A stretch of 64,000 nucleotides of DNA from Streptococcus gallolyticus subsp. gallolyticus DSM 16831 (GCF_002000985.1 NZ_CP018822.1:2428901-2492900), one strand, 5' to 3'; shown: positions 46,270 through 57,574, counted from the stretch's first letter. The notes: a model not told the origin generated them from the sequence alone. Numbers and translations are program-made.

Positions 46270-47052
46270 ATGAATGATAATATATTAATAGGTGCTAAGA
46301 TTAAACAGTTACGCCTATCACTTGGCGAATCAATGGAACAATTCGGTAAAAGATTCCATACCTCAAAAGGGACTGTTAACAATTGGGAGAAAGGTAGGAA
46401 TTTACCAAATAAAGAAAATCTAAAAATAATCGCTGATTTAATGCACAAATCAGTTATTGAGTTGTTTTGTGGAAAATTAGAAGATAGAATTTTTGATGAA
46501 TTAAAAAATGCTAATAATTTCTATGACCTTGATAATATTGACTTATTAGAATTGGCAAAACAGATTTCTAAATCAATTGTAGAAGATTATGGCTTGTATA
46601 CAGATTTTACTGACCCCTCTGTTGAGATTGCTACTTACATATCTAAATACCTTAATAAATTACTGCCTGAGAATACCAAAATATTTCCACTTACTGAAAA
46701 TTTATCCTATAGAATAAATGATATCCCACAATACGAGCGTAAAAATACTGATTTAACAGCTTTTCTACATATTGAGTTGCTTTATACAGAAGTTAATAAT
46801 ATAGATTTAGTCCTTGACAAAATACAAATAAAATATTCAACTTTATTACAAATCAACTACCATTTTCAAAATAATAAAATTATAGACATAGATTGTGAGG
46901 GATTTGAGTTTTTAAACCAAGAAAAATATAAAACTTTTTTTCCTGATACTTTAATAAAACAATTAGAAAAAGAAGTATCTACAAAAGTTTTTGATTTTGT
47001 AAAAGCAGATATACAACTAATGAATGATAGGATAGACCAACAAACCGACTAA
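46270..47052 (+). CDS. XRE-family master repressor (CI/Stl-like)
   Basis: 260 residues. N-terminal HTH (IKQLRLSLGESMEQFGKRFH, TVNNWEKGRNLP, ~8-50). The remaining ~200 residues match nothing I recognise and lack the Ser/Lys signature of S24 autoproteolytic repressors, so induction by a partner protein (as with Stl of staphylococcal islands) is more likely than by RecA. Starts 7 bases after AGAGGTG. Confidence 0.85.
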   Translation: MNDNILIGAKIKQLRLSLGESMEQFGKRFHTSKGTVNNWEKGRNLPNKENLKIIADLMHKSVIELFCGKLEDRIFDELKNANNFYDLDNIDLLELAKQISKSIVEDYGLYTDFTDPSVEIATYISKYLNKLLPENTKIFPLTENLSYRINDIPQYERKNTDLTAFLHIELLYTEVNNIDLVLDKIQIKYSTLLQINYHFQNNKIIDIDCEGFEFLNQEKYKTFFPDTLIKQLEKEVSTKVFDFVKADIQLMNDRIDQQTD

Positions 47053-47099
47053 CCCACGCGCCAACATTTGCCTACATTTTGGCTTACAGTAGCGCTCAA

Positions 47100-47340
47100 T
47101 ATTTCGCTATTTCTATACTATGATTTTCTATGATTTCTAACCTGCCCTAGATATTACATAGGTCAGCCATCTACTATTTTTTACTACATTCTTAAACTTA
47201 TATGCTCACATTTTCCAACAATTCTAACACCTTAAAAAGCATTAATGGTTTAATAGTCATATCCTCACAAACGCCATAATAGCAACGATTATCGCTTTTT
47301 TTAATAGCTCAAAAATTCATGTTTTTTTCATATTGGGAGG
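47100..47340. other. Non-coding region upstream of small membrane protein, with paired repeats
   Basis: TGATTTTCTA-TGATTTCTAA (47121-47140) is a 10-bp-period pair. TTTCTAACCTGC and CATTTTCCAACAATTC occur here and again at ~47,699-47,757 before the integrase. No ORF seen. Confidence 0.45.
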
Positions 47341-47346
47341 TCATCA

Positions 47347-47556
47347 ATGAAAAACTTAAAACCTATACTAAAAGAGATTTTTGACTTTACCTATCAATTA
47401 TTCTTTGCTTTGATTGCCTTAGATATTAGTTCTCAATTTGTCTTAGGCGAATCACAAGCTACCATGACAGAAAAGCGTTGGTCTTGGATATTCGCTATTT
47501 CTCTGATTGTCAGTATCATAAAAACTATCTACCAAAAGCTTAAGAAGAAAGACTAG
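47347..47556 (+). CDS. Small membrane protein
   Basis: 69 residues with two hydrophobic helices (~13-33 and ~46-60) and a basic C-terminus. GGGAGGT is 7 bases before the ATG. Lies between the CI-like gene and int; similar small membrane proteins at this place may act in superinfection exclusion, but nothing in the sequence proves it. Confidence 0.65.
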   Translation: MKNLKPILKEIFDFTYQLFFALIALDISSQFVLGESQATMTEKRWSWIFAISLIVSIIKTIYQKLKKKD

Positions 47557-47590
47557 TGCTACTCTCCAATTTATGGATGATTTACACTGA

Positions 47591-47660
47591 TATTTTCTAA
47601 CATTTTCTAATACGGAGTACCGTTTTGTTACGTCATATACTAGGATTTTCTCGTATTTTC
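47591..47660. repeat. Paired 10-bp-period ATTTTCTA repeats upstream of int
   Basis: TATTTTCTAA-CATTTTCTAA (47591-47610) and GATTTTCTCG-TATTTTCTAG (47,644-47,663) each place ATTTTCT one helical turn apart. Confidence 0.5.
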
Positions 47661-47766
47661 TAGTAGTTTTGGTAAGGTTGGATTTTAAATCCAAGTATTT
47701 CTAACCTGCTATCCCAATTTAGGACTACAGCTATACACTCTCATTTTCCAACAATTCATATAAACC

Positions 47767-47795
47767 TAAAACCTTTTTAATAATGGCTTGCCTGC
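47767..47795 (+). repeat. 29-bp repeat in integrase leader
   Basis: TAAAACCTTTTTAATAATGG continuing CTTGCCTGC; identical to 45186-45214. It ends 17 bases before the integrase start. Confidence 0.75.
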
Positions 47796-47811
47796 TGTAG
47801 AAAGGTTTATC

Positions 47812-48954
47812 ATGAATATCAAAGAAGTTATTAAAAAAGACGGTACAAAAGTGTACCGTTCAAATGTTTATTTGGGAGTAGATAGCATTACAGGAAAGAA
47901 AGTTAAAACGACTATAACAGGGCGAACGAAAAAAGAGGTTAAAGCTAAAGCCCAGCAAGCCCAAAGCAATTTTAAAGCTAATGGGGCAACGGTATTTAAA
48001 GCAACAAATATTAGGAATTATAAGGAACTTGCTGATTTATGGTTGGAAAATTATCAAATGACGGTAAAACCTCAAACAGTAGACGTTGTAAAGAGTTATC
48101 TAACTATCCATATACTGCCAAGCTTTGGGGCTATGACATTAGAAAATATTAGCATAGTTGTTATTCAAGACTGGGTGAATAAGCTAGCTAAAAAGTTAGT
48201 AAATTTCTCTGCTGTAGTATCGGTTCATAAACGGATTTTACAATATGCCGTTACTATGCAATTAATAGACTACAATCCTGCGCGTGAGGTTATCCTCCCA
48301 CGTAAACCAAAAGCAAAAACAAAGGTTAAGTATATCCCTAATGATAATCTAAAAATATTTATGGACTACATGGATAAGATAGCTCCTTATCAATACAAAG
48401 ATTATTACGACAATATTTTATATCATCTCTTACTTGCTACTGGTTGCCGTTTTGGTGAGGTGGCAGCCCTTGAATGGTCTGATATTGATTTAAAAAATGG
48501 AACGGTTAGCATAAACAAGAATTACAGTCATATCTCTAACGCTGTGAGCACTGTTAAAAGCAAGGCTGGGAACAGAGTTATCAGTATAGATAACAAAACT
48601 GTTCTCATGCTCAAACAGTACAGGAACAGACAACGTCAAATATTTGTAGAAGTTGGCGCTACTGCTCCTAGTGTTTTATTTGCGACACCCACACAAACTT
48701 ACATGCAAATAGGCAATCGTCAACATGCTTTAAAAACTCACTTAAAAGCGTGTAACATACCAAGATTTACGTTTCACGCTTTCAGACACACACACGCTAG
48801 TTTATTGCTCAATGCTGGTATCAGTTATAAAGAACTACAACACCGACTAGGACACGCAAATATTACAATGACATTAGACATATACAGTCATTTATCAAAA
48901 GAGAAAGAAAAAGAAGCTGTTTTCTATTACGAAAAAGCTCTCCAAAATTTGTAA
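47812..48954 (+). CDS. int: Tyrosine recombinase integrase
   Basis: 380 residues from ATG 47812 (MNIKEVIKKDGTKVYRSNVY; AGAAAGG ribosome site); the frame opens at a TTG at 47788 inside the leader repeat. N-terminal arm-binding (AP2-like, ~1-55), SAM-like core-binding (~60-140), catalytic domain with Arg in GCRFGEV (~210), HAFRHTH (~322), LGHANITM and Tyr in DIYSHL (~356). Catalyses insertion and excision at the 23-bp att repeat. Transcribed towards attR, which begins ~95 bases after its stop. Confidence 0.95.
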   Translation: MNIKEVIKKDGTKVYRSNVYLGVDSITGKKVKTTITGRTKKEVKAKAQQAQSNFKANGATVFKATNIRNYKELADLWLENYQMTVKPQTVDVVKSYLTIHILPSFGAMTLENISIVVIQDWVNKLAKKLVNFSAVVSVHKRILQYAVTMQLIDYNPAREVILPRKPKAKTKVKYIPNDNLKIFMDYMDKIAPYQYKDYYDNILYHLLLATGCRFGEVAALEWSDIDLKNGTVSINKNYSHISNAVSTVKSKAGNRVISIDNKTVLMLKQYRNRQRQIFVEVGATAPSVLFATPTQTYMQIGNRQHALKTHLKACNIPRFTFHAFRHTHASLLLNAGISYKELQHRLGHANITMTLDIYSHLSKEKEKEAVFYYEKALQNL

Positions 48955-48979
48955 AAGTCCACAAAAAGGGGAGTAAATT
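48953..48979 (+). repeat. 27-bp end repeat, right copy
   Basis: Matches 36564-36590 at 26 of 27 positions, ends ~70 bases inside attR and overlaps the int stop codon. Contains GGAGTAAA. Confidence 0.6.
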
Positions 48980-49049
48980 CAAAAACGGCGTGGTAAAGGC
49001 ACCTCACAAACATTATTAAATCAACGTTTATAGGACTTTGGTTCACAAA

Positions 49050-49072
49050 TATGTTATAATTACTTGAATTAT
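49050..49072. repeat. attR, right copy of 23-bp direct repeat
   Basis: Identical to 36443-36465. It lies 15 bases before the yaaA start and supplies its TTATAAT -10 box, so integration replaces the sequence upstream of that box with element DNA. Confidence 0.85.
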
Positions 49073-49087
49073 AAAATGGAGAAAACA

Positions 49088-49465
49088 ATGGAATACAAAT
49101 TATTTGATGACTATATCACATTACAAGCATTACTAAAAGAACTTGGTATTATCCAAAGTGGTGGGGCTATAAAAGGGTATTTAGCAGAAACAACGGTTCT
49201 TTTTAATGGTCAAGATGAAAAACGTCGTGGCAAAAAAATTCGTATCGGCGATACCATCACCATTCCCGAAGAAAATGTTGAGATTCAGATTGTCGAACCA
49301 ACATCAGCTGAAAAACAAGAGCACCTAGAAGCAATTGCTGAAAAAGAACGTGTCACTGCTATTGTCAAAGAGCTCAATCAGAAAAATAAAAAAGTTAAAA
49401 AACAAAATCAAGGAAAAACAAAACAAACAAATGAACGTAAACCCGTTCGTTTTCCAGGAACTTAA
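49088..49465 (+). CDS. yaaA: S4-domain protein YaaA
   Basis: 125 residues from ATG 49088 ([24 protein letters not shown] 8 bases before). S4-like RNA-binding fold ([33 protein letters not shown], seen in pieces ~25-60) with a basic tail. Found before recF in many Firmicutes. It ends 2 bases before recF, so cotranscribed. Its promoter is split by the element. Confidence 0.9.
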   Translation: MEYKLFDDYITLQALLKELGIIQSGGAIKGYLAETTVLFNGQDEKRRGKKIRIGDTITIPEENVEIQIVEPTSAEKQEHLEAIAEKERVTAIVKELNQKNKKVKKQNQGKTKQTNERKPVRFPGT

Positions 49466-49467
49466 GC

Positions 49468-50562
49468 ATGTGGATTCAAAAAATAACGTTAAAAAATTAT
49501 CGTAACTATCTGACTAGTGAGCTTGAATTTTCTCCTGGACTTAATGTTTTCATCGGAAAAAACGCTCAAGGAAAGACAAATTTCTTAGAAGCAATTTATT
49601 TCCTTTCTCTTACCCGCAGCCACCGCACACGAACAGACAAAGAGTTGATTCATTTTGATGCCAAAGAACTTCTGGTTTCTGGTATTTTACAACGTTCAAG
49701 TGGTACTGTTCCTTTAGATATTAGTCTTTCAAGTAAGGGACGTGTTACAAAAGTTAATCATCTAAAACAAGCTAAGTTATCAGACTATATTGGTGTAATG
49801 ACCGTTGTTCTTTTTGCACCTGAAGATTTACAACTCATCAAAGGCGCTCCAAGCCTTCGTCGAAAATTTATTGACATTGATTTAGGGCAAATAAAGCCGA
49901 TTTATTTAGCTGATTTGTCTAATTATAACCACGTGCTAAAACAGCGTAATGCTTATCTTAAAACGGCTGAAAAAGTTGATACTGATTTTTTAGCTGTGCT
50001 TGATGAGCAATTAGCTGATTTTGGTAGCCGTGTCATGGAACATCGTTTAGATTTCATTTCTAATTTAGAAAAAGAAGCCGACCGCTATCATTATGCCATT
50101 TCAAACGGCATTGAACATCTTAGTATCCATTATCTGTCATCTGTTTCCTTCCAAGAAAAGGATGACATTAAGCCAAATTTCTTAAAAGCTTTACAAAAAA
50201 ATCATCAGCGTGATATTTTCAAAAAAAATACAAGTGTTGGTCCCCACCGTGATGATTTAGAATTTTTCATCAATGATATGCCAGCAAATTTTGGCAGCCA
50301 AGGTCAGCACCGTAGCCTAATCTTATCACTAAAAATGGCTGAAATTGAGTTAATAAAAACAGTAACTGGTGATTATCCTATTTTACTTTTAGATGATGTC
50401 ATGAGCGAGCTTGATAATTACAGACAAACCGAACTCTTAAAAATGATTATTGATAAAAACGTTCAAACCTTCATTACAACAACAAGCCTCGACCACCTAT
50501 CACAGCTTCCGGACGAGTTAAAAATCTTTACAGTTAATCAAGGTAACATTCAAGAAAATTAA
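49468..50562 (+). CDS. recF: DNA replication and repair protein RecF
   Basis: 364 residues. SMC-like ATPase: Walker [11 protein letters not shown] (~30), signature [19 protein letters not shown] (~273-291), Walker [12 protein letters not shown] (~305). Helps load RecA at gaps and restart forks. Terminator directly after the stop. Confidence 0.96.
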   Translation: MWIQKITLKNYRNYLTSELEFSPGLNVFIGKNAQGKTNFLEAIYFLSLTRSHRTRTDKELIHFDAKELLVSGILQRSSGTVPLDISLSSKGRVTKVNHLKQAKLSDYIGVMTVVLFAPEDLQLIKGAPSLRRKFIDIDLGQIKPIYLADLSNYNHVLKQRNAYLKTAEKVDTDFLAVLDEQLADFGSRVMEHRLDFISNLEKEADRYHYAISNGIEHLSIHYLSSVSFQEKDDIKPNFLKALQKNHQRDIFKKNTSVGPHRDDLEFFINDMPANFGSQGQHRSLILSLKMAEIELIKTVTGDYPILLLDDVMSELDNYRQTELLKMIIDKNVQTFITTTSLDHLSQLPDELKIFTVNQGNIQEN

Positions 50563-50590
50563 AAAAGCTGGCGTTTGCCAGCTTTTTGTT
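50559..50590 (+). terminator. Terminator of recF
   Basis: AAAAAGCTGGC / GCCAGCTTTTT with GTTT loop. Confidence 0.85.
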
Positions 50591-50605
50591 ATGTTTACAG
50601 ATAAG

Positions 50606-50621
50606 TTGACAACATTGTCAA
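50606..50621. repeat. TTGACA-N4-TGTCAA palindrome
   Basis: Between the recF terminator and the end of the sugar transporter gene. On the minus strand it could be the transporter's terminator stem but lacks a T-run. Confidence 0.35.
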
Positions 50622-50624
50622 CGA

Positions 50625-51491
50625 TTAATAAGATTTGACAATTCCTAGTAAAACAGCACCAAGAACAAAACAAGCAATACCAATTGCCAACCAACGTGTT
50701 TCTTTACGTGTTTTTGTTTCACCAAGGAAAAGAATACCACCCATGATAGAAATAACAACACCTAATTGTGAGAAGCTAAAAGCAATAGCTAAACCAGCTT
50801 TAGCAGCAGCTAATAACATGAAGATATTACCAACACCCCACATCAAACCAACGATAGCATTTTTGATAACAACTGTTTCAAATTTAACGTTGAATTTCAT
50901 GAACATCATTGCACCAATAACCATACCAACAGCCATTGGGAAGATAACTGCCAACGCATCAAATTTCATGATGTTGTTGAATAAGATTGTGTAAGAAAGG
51001 TAACCAACAGTAGAATAAGTTAAAGCACGGAAACCTTTCCCAAAATCAGTCAATTCATTCGTTTCAACTTTTTCAGCATCCTGTTTACTTGTAAAATAAA
51101 AACCAATAACAAGCAAAAGTAAAGCAATGATACCAAGAGTGTATTGAACAGGTTTACTCCATTCACCAAAAACGATTGCACCAATTAAGCTACCGAAAAC
51201 TAATTGAGCACCACTTGATAATGGATTCCCCACAGAAACACCCATATATTGCATAGCACGGAATTGACCATTTTGCCCCATAGACCAAAGCATACCACCA
51301 ATAATTCCAAATACCCAGAGTGATACTGACATTTCTGGTTGGACAAATAACCAAACGACAAAAGCAAATAAAAGTGCTCCAATAGTCATTCCTAATGTTT
51401 GTTGATCTGGTTTACCACCAATTTTATTGCTGACAAAACCAATACTTCCCCATGCAACCATGGGAATCAATGCATATAAAATACCTTGCAT
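50625..51491 (-). CDS. GRP-family sugar transporter (GlcU-like)
   Basis: 288 residues, ten hydrophobic helices in the pattern of the DMT/GRP family of glucose/ribose porters (MAWGSIGFVSNKIGGKPDQQ, GNPLSSGAQLVFGSLIGAI). Proton-driven sugar uptake in Lactobacillales and Bacillus GlcU; substrate here unproven. Monocistronic. GGAG ribosome site before ATG 51491. Upstream has several TTTACA motifs and a cre-like sequence. Confidence 0.85.
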   Translation of the reverse strand: MQGILYALIPMVAWGSIGFVSNKIGGKPDQQTLGMTIGALLFAFVVWLFVQPEMSVSLWVFGIIGGMLWSMGQNGQFRAMQYMGVSVGNPLSSGAQLVFGSLIGAIVFGEWSKPVQYTLGIIALLLLVIGFYFTSKQDAEKVETNELTDFGKGFRALTYSTVGYLSYTILFNNIMKFDALAVIFPMAVGMVIGAMMFMKFNVKFETVVIKNAIVGLMWGVGNIFMLLAAAKAGLAIAFSFSQLGVVISIMGGILFLGETKTRKETRWLAIGIACFVLGAVLLGIVKSY

Positions 51492-51504
51492 TTTTTCTCC
51501 TTTA

Positions 51505-51585
51505 CAATATGTTTTACAGCTAAGTAAACAAAGTTTACACTGTTGTAAATATGAAAATAATCGTTCATTTTGTGTGAAAACGCTT
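51505..51585. promoter_or_regulatory. Regulatory region of sugar transporter gene
   Basis: TTTACA-N4-TGTAAA palindrome at 51534-51549 and two further TTTACA copies at 51511 and 51522. TGAAAACGCTTTTTCA (51568-51583) resembles cre but is two bases too long. Confidence 0.4.
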
Positions 51586-51672
51586 TTTCAGAAAACAAAA
51601 GAAATTTTCATTTTAAAACGAACACAGCTGTATATTCTATCACAATTACTATCACTTTGTAAAGGTTATCAA

Positions 51673-51713
51673 AAAAATCCCTGACAGGCATAAGCACATC
51701 AGAGATTTTTTTA
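51673..51713 (-). terminator. Terminator of guaB
   Basis: On the minus strand AAAAAATCTCTGA and TCAGGGATTTTTTT pair around GTGCTTATGCCTG. Confidence 0.8.
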
Positions 51714-51730
51714 ATTAATTATTCTAGAAA

Positions 51731-53248
<1,518 letters not shown>

Positions 53249-53422
53249 TTAGCCCCCCAGCTAATTTTTTATTGTTACTATAATAACACGCCAAAATCAT
53301 TTGTCAATAAAATAAATTCAATTTTTTTCCAAATTACCTTTAAAAAAACATGGTATTTTCTACCTATTATTAGACTGATTATTTTTGCAATTCTCATTTA
53401 AAACAAATGCTTTTCAACAAAT

Positions 53423-53463
53423 AAAAACTCTAAAGTAAAAATTGTTACTTTAGAGTTTCGCTT
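53423..53463 (-). terminator. Terminator of trpS
   Basis: AAACTCTAAAGTAA / TTACTTTAGAGTTT stem, T-run on the minus strand. Confidence 0.85.
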
Positions 53464-53472
53464 CACTTTATT

Positions 53473-54504
<1,032 letters not shown>

Positions 54505-54523
54505 TCAAAATTAATTTCAAATT

Positions 54524-54747
54524 AAAACAACCCCACGTAGCTAAACTACGTGAGGGCGTTATTAATACGCGGTACCACCTCAATTGATAGAAAATTTTCT
54601 ACCATCTCTTACCACTATTAAAAGTTCACAGATAAATGCAAACATTATTTTCCATTATATACATCAGCCCATTCATGCAAGGGTACTACTGATTTTCAGC
54701 ACCATCAGCTCTCTAAAAGTACGCGTTTACATTACTCTTCTGAATCT
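54524..54747 (-). promoter_or_regulatory. T-box riboswitch of trpS (specifier TGG)
   Basis: The T-box sequence GGTGGTACCGCG is at 54579-54568 on the minus strand. Stem I carries AGAGAGCTGATGGTGCTG, and a TGG codon sits in the specifier position (54671-54669). Terminator CACGTAG / CTACGTG with TTGTTTT (54,556-54,524). Uncharged tRNA-Trp should favour read-through. Confidence 0.93.
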
Positions 54748-54753
54748 TCTTCA

Positions 54754-54782
54754 TTTTATGAAATTCTAGAAACTTTGTCAAG
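54754..54782 (-). promoter_or_regulatory. Promoter of trpS T-box leader
   Basis: TTGACA (54782-54777), 17-base spacer, TAAAAT (54759-54754). The rest of the gap to 54,974 is AT-rich with no gene. Confidence 0.8.
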
Positions 54783-54974
54783 CTAATAGCTATTTTCCTA
54801 GGAAATTCTCGCTTTCTTAGAAAGAATAATTATACAGTTTCTTCGGGAATTTCTTTTTAATAAAATTAAAAAATGAGAATTATACATCGTAATCAACTTT
54901 CTTTCACATAAATCTTGACGAGTATCTTCTTCTTTGCAATAATAGAATCGTTTGTTATAAAGAAGAGGGTTATT

Positions 54975-55847
54975 ATGAAGAAAAAATTAATTGATTTTGG
55001 GCTCGTTACAGTAGGAGCCTTTATTGCTGCTATCGGTTTTAACAGTTTTTTCCTAGAGAATCACATTGCATCTGGTGGGGTTGTTGGTTTAGCTGTTAGT
55101 TTGAAAGCTTTATTTGGTTGGAATACTGGGAATTTTGTTATGATTTCAAATTTTCCACTCCTTATAGCTTGCTGGCTTTTCCTAGGAAAAGAGACATTTG
55201 TAAAAACCGTTTATGGGTCATGGATTTATTCTATTTTTGTTAAACTAACTGAAGGTGTGCCAAATTTAACAGACAATCCTTTGTTAGCTGCGCTTTTTGG
55301 AGGTATTATTTGTGGTTTTGGTTTAGGGGTTGTCTTTTGGGGAAATTCTTCAACAGGTGGAACAGGTATTATCACCCAAATTCTCCATAAATACACACCA
55401 CTTCCTCTTGCCGTTGCAATGACAATCGTTGATGGTTGTAGTGTTGCGATGGGATTTGTCGCCTTTGACATTGACACAGTTATGTATTCTATTATTGCAT
55501 TGATTACGATTGGTTATGTCGTTAATAGCATGCAACTTGGGGTCACTTCATCACGAAATATCATGATTGTTTCGCCTAAGAATGATTTAATCAAACATTA
55601 TATTTCTACGAAAGCAGACCGTGGGGTCACTGAAATTCCAGTTACTGGTGGTTATTCAGGTGAAAATCATACCATGCTAATGACAACTGTTTCTCGTCAA
55701 GAAGTCCCTCGTTTAGAAAAAAATATCCAAAAAATTGACGAAACTGCCTTTATCGTCGTTATGCCTGCTACACAAGTTATGGGACGTGGATTTAGCCTCA
55801 AAAAATACTATAAACTTGACGAAAAAGACATCATTTTACCAATGTAA
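54975..55847 (+). CDS. YitT family membrane protein (third copy)
   Basis: 290 residues from ATG 54975 (MKKKLIDFGLVTVGAFIAAI; AGAGGG ribosome site), not the frame from 54915. Five or six membrane helices, conserved SSTGGTGIITQILHKYT, C-terminal DUF2179-like domain (RGVTEIPVTGGYSGENHTML). The motif reads GGTGI where the two other copies have GGTDI. Monocistronic, terminator after it. Confidence 0.88.
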   Translation: MKKKLIDFGLVTVGAFIAAIGFNSFFLENHIASGGVVGLAVSLKALFGWNTGNFVMISNFPLLIACWLFLGKETFVKTVYGSWIYSIFVKLTEGVPNLTDNPLLAALFGGIICGFGLGVVFWGNSSTGGTGIITQILHKYTPLPLAVAMTIVDGCSVAMGFVAFDIDTVMYSIIALITIGYVVNSMQLGVTSSRNIMIVSPKNDLIKHYISTKADRGVTEIPVTGGYSGENHTMLMTTVSRQEVPRLEKNIQKIDETAFIVVMPATQVMGRGFSLKKYYKLDEKDIILPM

Positions 55848-55850
55848 TGC

Positions 55851-55892
55851 AAAGCCCCGCTTTCTCTGATTGAAAATTGGGGCTTTTTCATG
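55851..55892 (+). terminator. Terminator of third YitT gene
   Basis: AAAGCCCC / GGGGCTTTTT around an 18-base loop. Confidence 0.8.
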
Positions 55893-55931
55893 TACAATGA
55901 AGCTTATAGATAAATATTATGAGGTGAAAAA

Positions 55932-57554
55932 TTGCTTACAGTTTCTGATGTATCACTACGTTTCAGCGATAGAAAACTGTTTGATGAGGTTAACATCAAC
56001 TTTACAGCTGGAAATACCTATGGTTTAATCGGTGCCAACGGTGCAGGAAAATCAACATTTTTAAAAATCTTGGCAGGAGATATTGAACCAACAACAGGTC
56101 ATGTTTCCCTTGGTCCAGATGAACGCTTATCAGTTCTTCGTCAAAATCACTTTGACTATGAAGAAGAACGTGCTATTGATGTTGTTATTATGGGAAATGA
56201 ACGCCTTTACAACATCATGAAAGAAAAAGATGCTATCTACATGAAACCTGATTTTTCAGACGAAGATGGTGTCCGCGCTGCCGAGTTAGAAAGCGAATTT
56301 GCAGAGCTTGGCGGTTGGGAAGCCGAAAGCGAAGCTTCTCAATTACTTCAAAACTTAAACATTCCAGAAGACCTTCATTACCAAAACATGAGTGAATTAG
56401 CCAATGGTGATAAAGTGAAAGTCCTTCTTGCCAAAGCTCTTTTTGGTAAACCTGACGTCCTTCTCCTTGACGAACCAACCAACGGTCTTGATATTCAATC
56501 CATCTCTTGGTTAGAAGATTTCTTGATTGACTTTGAAAATACTGTTATTGTCGTTTCCCATGACCGTCACTTCTTGAATAAAGTATGTACGCACATGGCT
56601 GACCTTGATTTCGGTAAAATCAAACTTTACGTCGGTAACTACGACTTCTGGAAACAATCTTCTGAGCTTGCTGCTCGCTTACAAGCAGACCGCAATGCTA
56701 AAGCAGAAGAAAAAATTAAAGAATTGCAAGAATTCGTGGCACGTTTCTCTGCCAATGCTTCTAAATCAAAACAAGCCACATCTCGTAAGAAAATGCTTGA
56801 TAAAATTGAATTAGAAGAAATTGTTCCTTCTAGTCGTAAATACCCATTTATTAACTTCAAAGCAGAACGCGAACTTGGTAAAGACCTCTTAACTGTTGAA
56901 AATTTATCCGTTAAAATTGATGGAGAAACTGTCCTTGATAATATCAGCTTCATCCTACGTCCAGGTGATAAAACAGCTTTCATTGGACAAAACGATATTC
57001 AAACAACAGCTCTTATTCGTGCTTTGATGGATGACATCGAATACGAAGGTACTATCAAATGGGGTGTCACAACTAGCCGCTCTTATCTTCCAAAAGATAA
57101 TTCACGTGACTTTGCCTCTGGTGAATCAATTCTTGAATGGCTTCGTCAATTTGCTTCTAAAGAAGAGGACGATAACACATTCCTTCGTGGATTCCTTGGA
57201 CGCATGCTTTTCTCTGGTGACGAAGTTAACAAATCAGTTAGCGTATTGTCAGGGGGAGAAAAAGTGCGCGTGATGCTTTCTAAATTGATGCTCCTCAAAT
57301 CAAACGTTCTTGTCCTTGATGATCCAACAAACCACTTAGACTTGGAATCAATTTCAAGCTTGAATGATGGGCTGAAAGATTTCAAAGAATCTATTATCTT
57401 TGCAAGTCATGACCATGAGTTTATTCAAACACTTGCTAATCACATTGTCGTAATTTCAAAAAATGGAGTTATTGACCGTATCGATGAAACTTATGATGAA
57501 TTTCTTGAAAATGAAGAAGTTCAAGCCAAAGTTAAAGAACTCTGGAAAGATTAA
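55932..57554 (+). CDS. ABC-F family ATPase (YbiT-like)
   Basis: 540 residues, TTG start with GAGGTG 6 bases before. Two ABC domains, no membrane part, linker of about 80 residues (~240-320), so a ribosome-associated ABC-F. Domain 1 has Walker A GANGAGKST but a degenerate signature LANGDKVKV; domain 2 has the reverse, a broken Walker A (GQNDIQTT) but intact signature LSGGEKVRV and Walker B. One composite ATP site is thus canonical and the other is not. Role in translation is inferred from the family. Confidence 0.9.
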   Translation: MLTVSDVSLRFSDRKLFDEVNINFTAGNTYGLIGANGAGKSTFLKILAGDIEPTTGHVSLGPDERLSVLRQNHFDYEEERAIDVVIMGNERLYNIMKEKDAIYMKPDFSDEDGVRAAELESEFAELGGWEAESEASQLLQNLNIPEDLHYQNMSELANGDKVKVLLAKALFGKPDVLLLDEPTNGLDIQSISWLEDFLIDFENTVIVVSHDRHFLNKVCTHMADLDFGKIKLYVGNYDFWKQSSELAARLQADRNAKAEEKIKELQEFVARFSANASKSKQATSRKKMLDKIELEEIVPSSRKYPFINFKAERELGKDLLTVENLSVKIDGETVLDNISFILRPGDKTAFIGQNDIQTTALIRALMDDIEYEGTIKWGVTTSRSYLPKDNSRDFASGESILEWLRQFASKEEDDNTFLRGFLGRMLFSGDEVNKSVSVLSGGEKVRVMLSKLMLLKSNVLVLDDPTNHLDLESISSLNDGLKDFKESIIFASHDHEFIQTLANHIVVISKNGVIDRIDETYDEFLENEEVQAKVKELWKD

Positions 57555-57574
57555 TCTCTTAATAATTTCCCGAC

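Larger units (their letters stand above)
36443..49072. mobile_element. 12.6-kb integrated element, PICI-like phage satellite
   Basis: Bounded by an exact 23-bp direct repeat (36443-36465 and 49050-49072) that begins TATGTTATAATTACTTG. Contents from right to left: tyrosine integrase, small membrane protein, CI-like and Cro-like regulators back to back, BRO-N antirepressor-like gene, a chain of small early genes, VapE-type ATPase, iteron origin, unknown genes, zinc-ribbon protein, DUF1492-like regulator, cold-shock protein. No capsid, tail, lysin, terminase or relaxase gene was found. The order int - switch - replication - accessory matches phage-inducible chromosomal islands; an integrated plasmid-like element or a degraded prophage are alternatives. 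The flanking genes yaaA and yfmF would be adjacent without it. Confidence 0.8.

Noticed and set aside
36564..48979. 27-bp near-identical repeats as the att core
   Set aside because: They differ by one base and lie inside an exact 23-bp repeat whose flanks are chromosomal; better seen as arm or protein-binding sites.
36443..49072. Complete prophage
   Set aside because: No head, tail, lysis or large terminase gene; total size is too small.
36443..49072. ICE or mobilisable element
   Set aside because: No relaxase, coupling protein or type IV secretion gene was recognised.
51568..51583. cre site before the sugar transporter
   Set aside because: TGAAAACGCTTTTTCA is two bases longer than the CcpA consensus, so it was not called as a cre.
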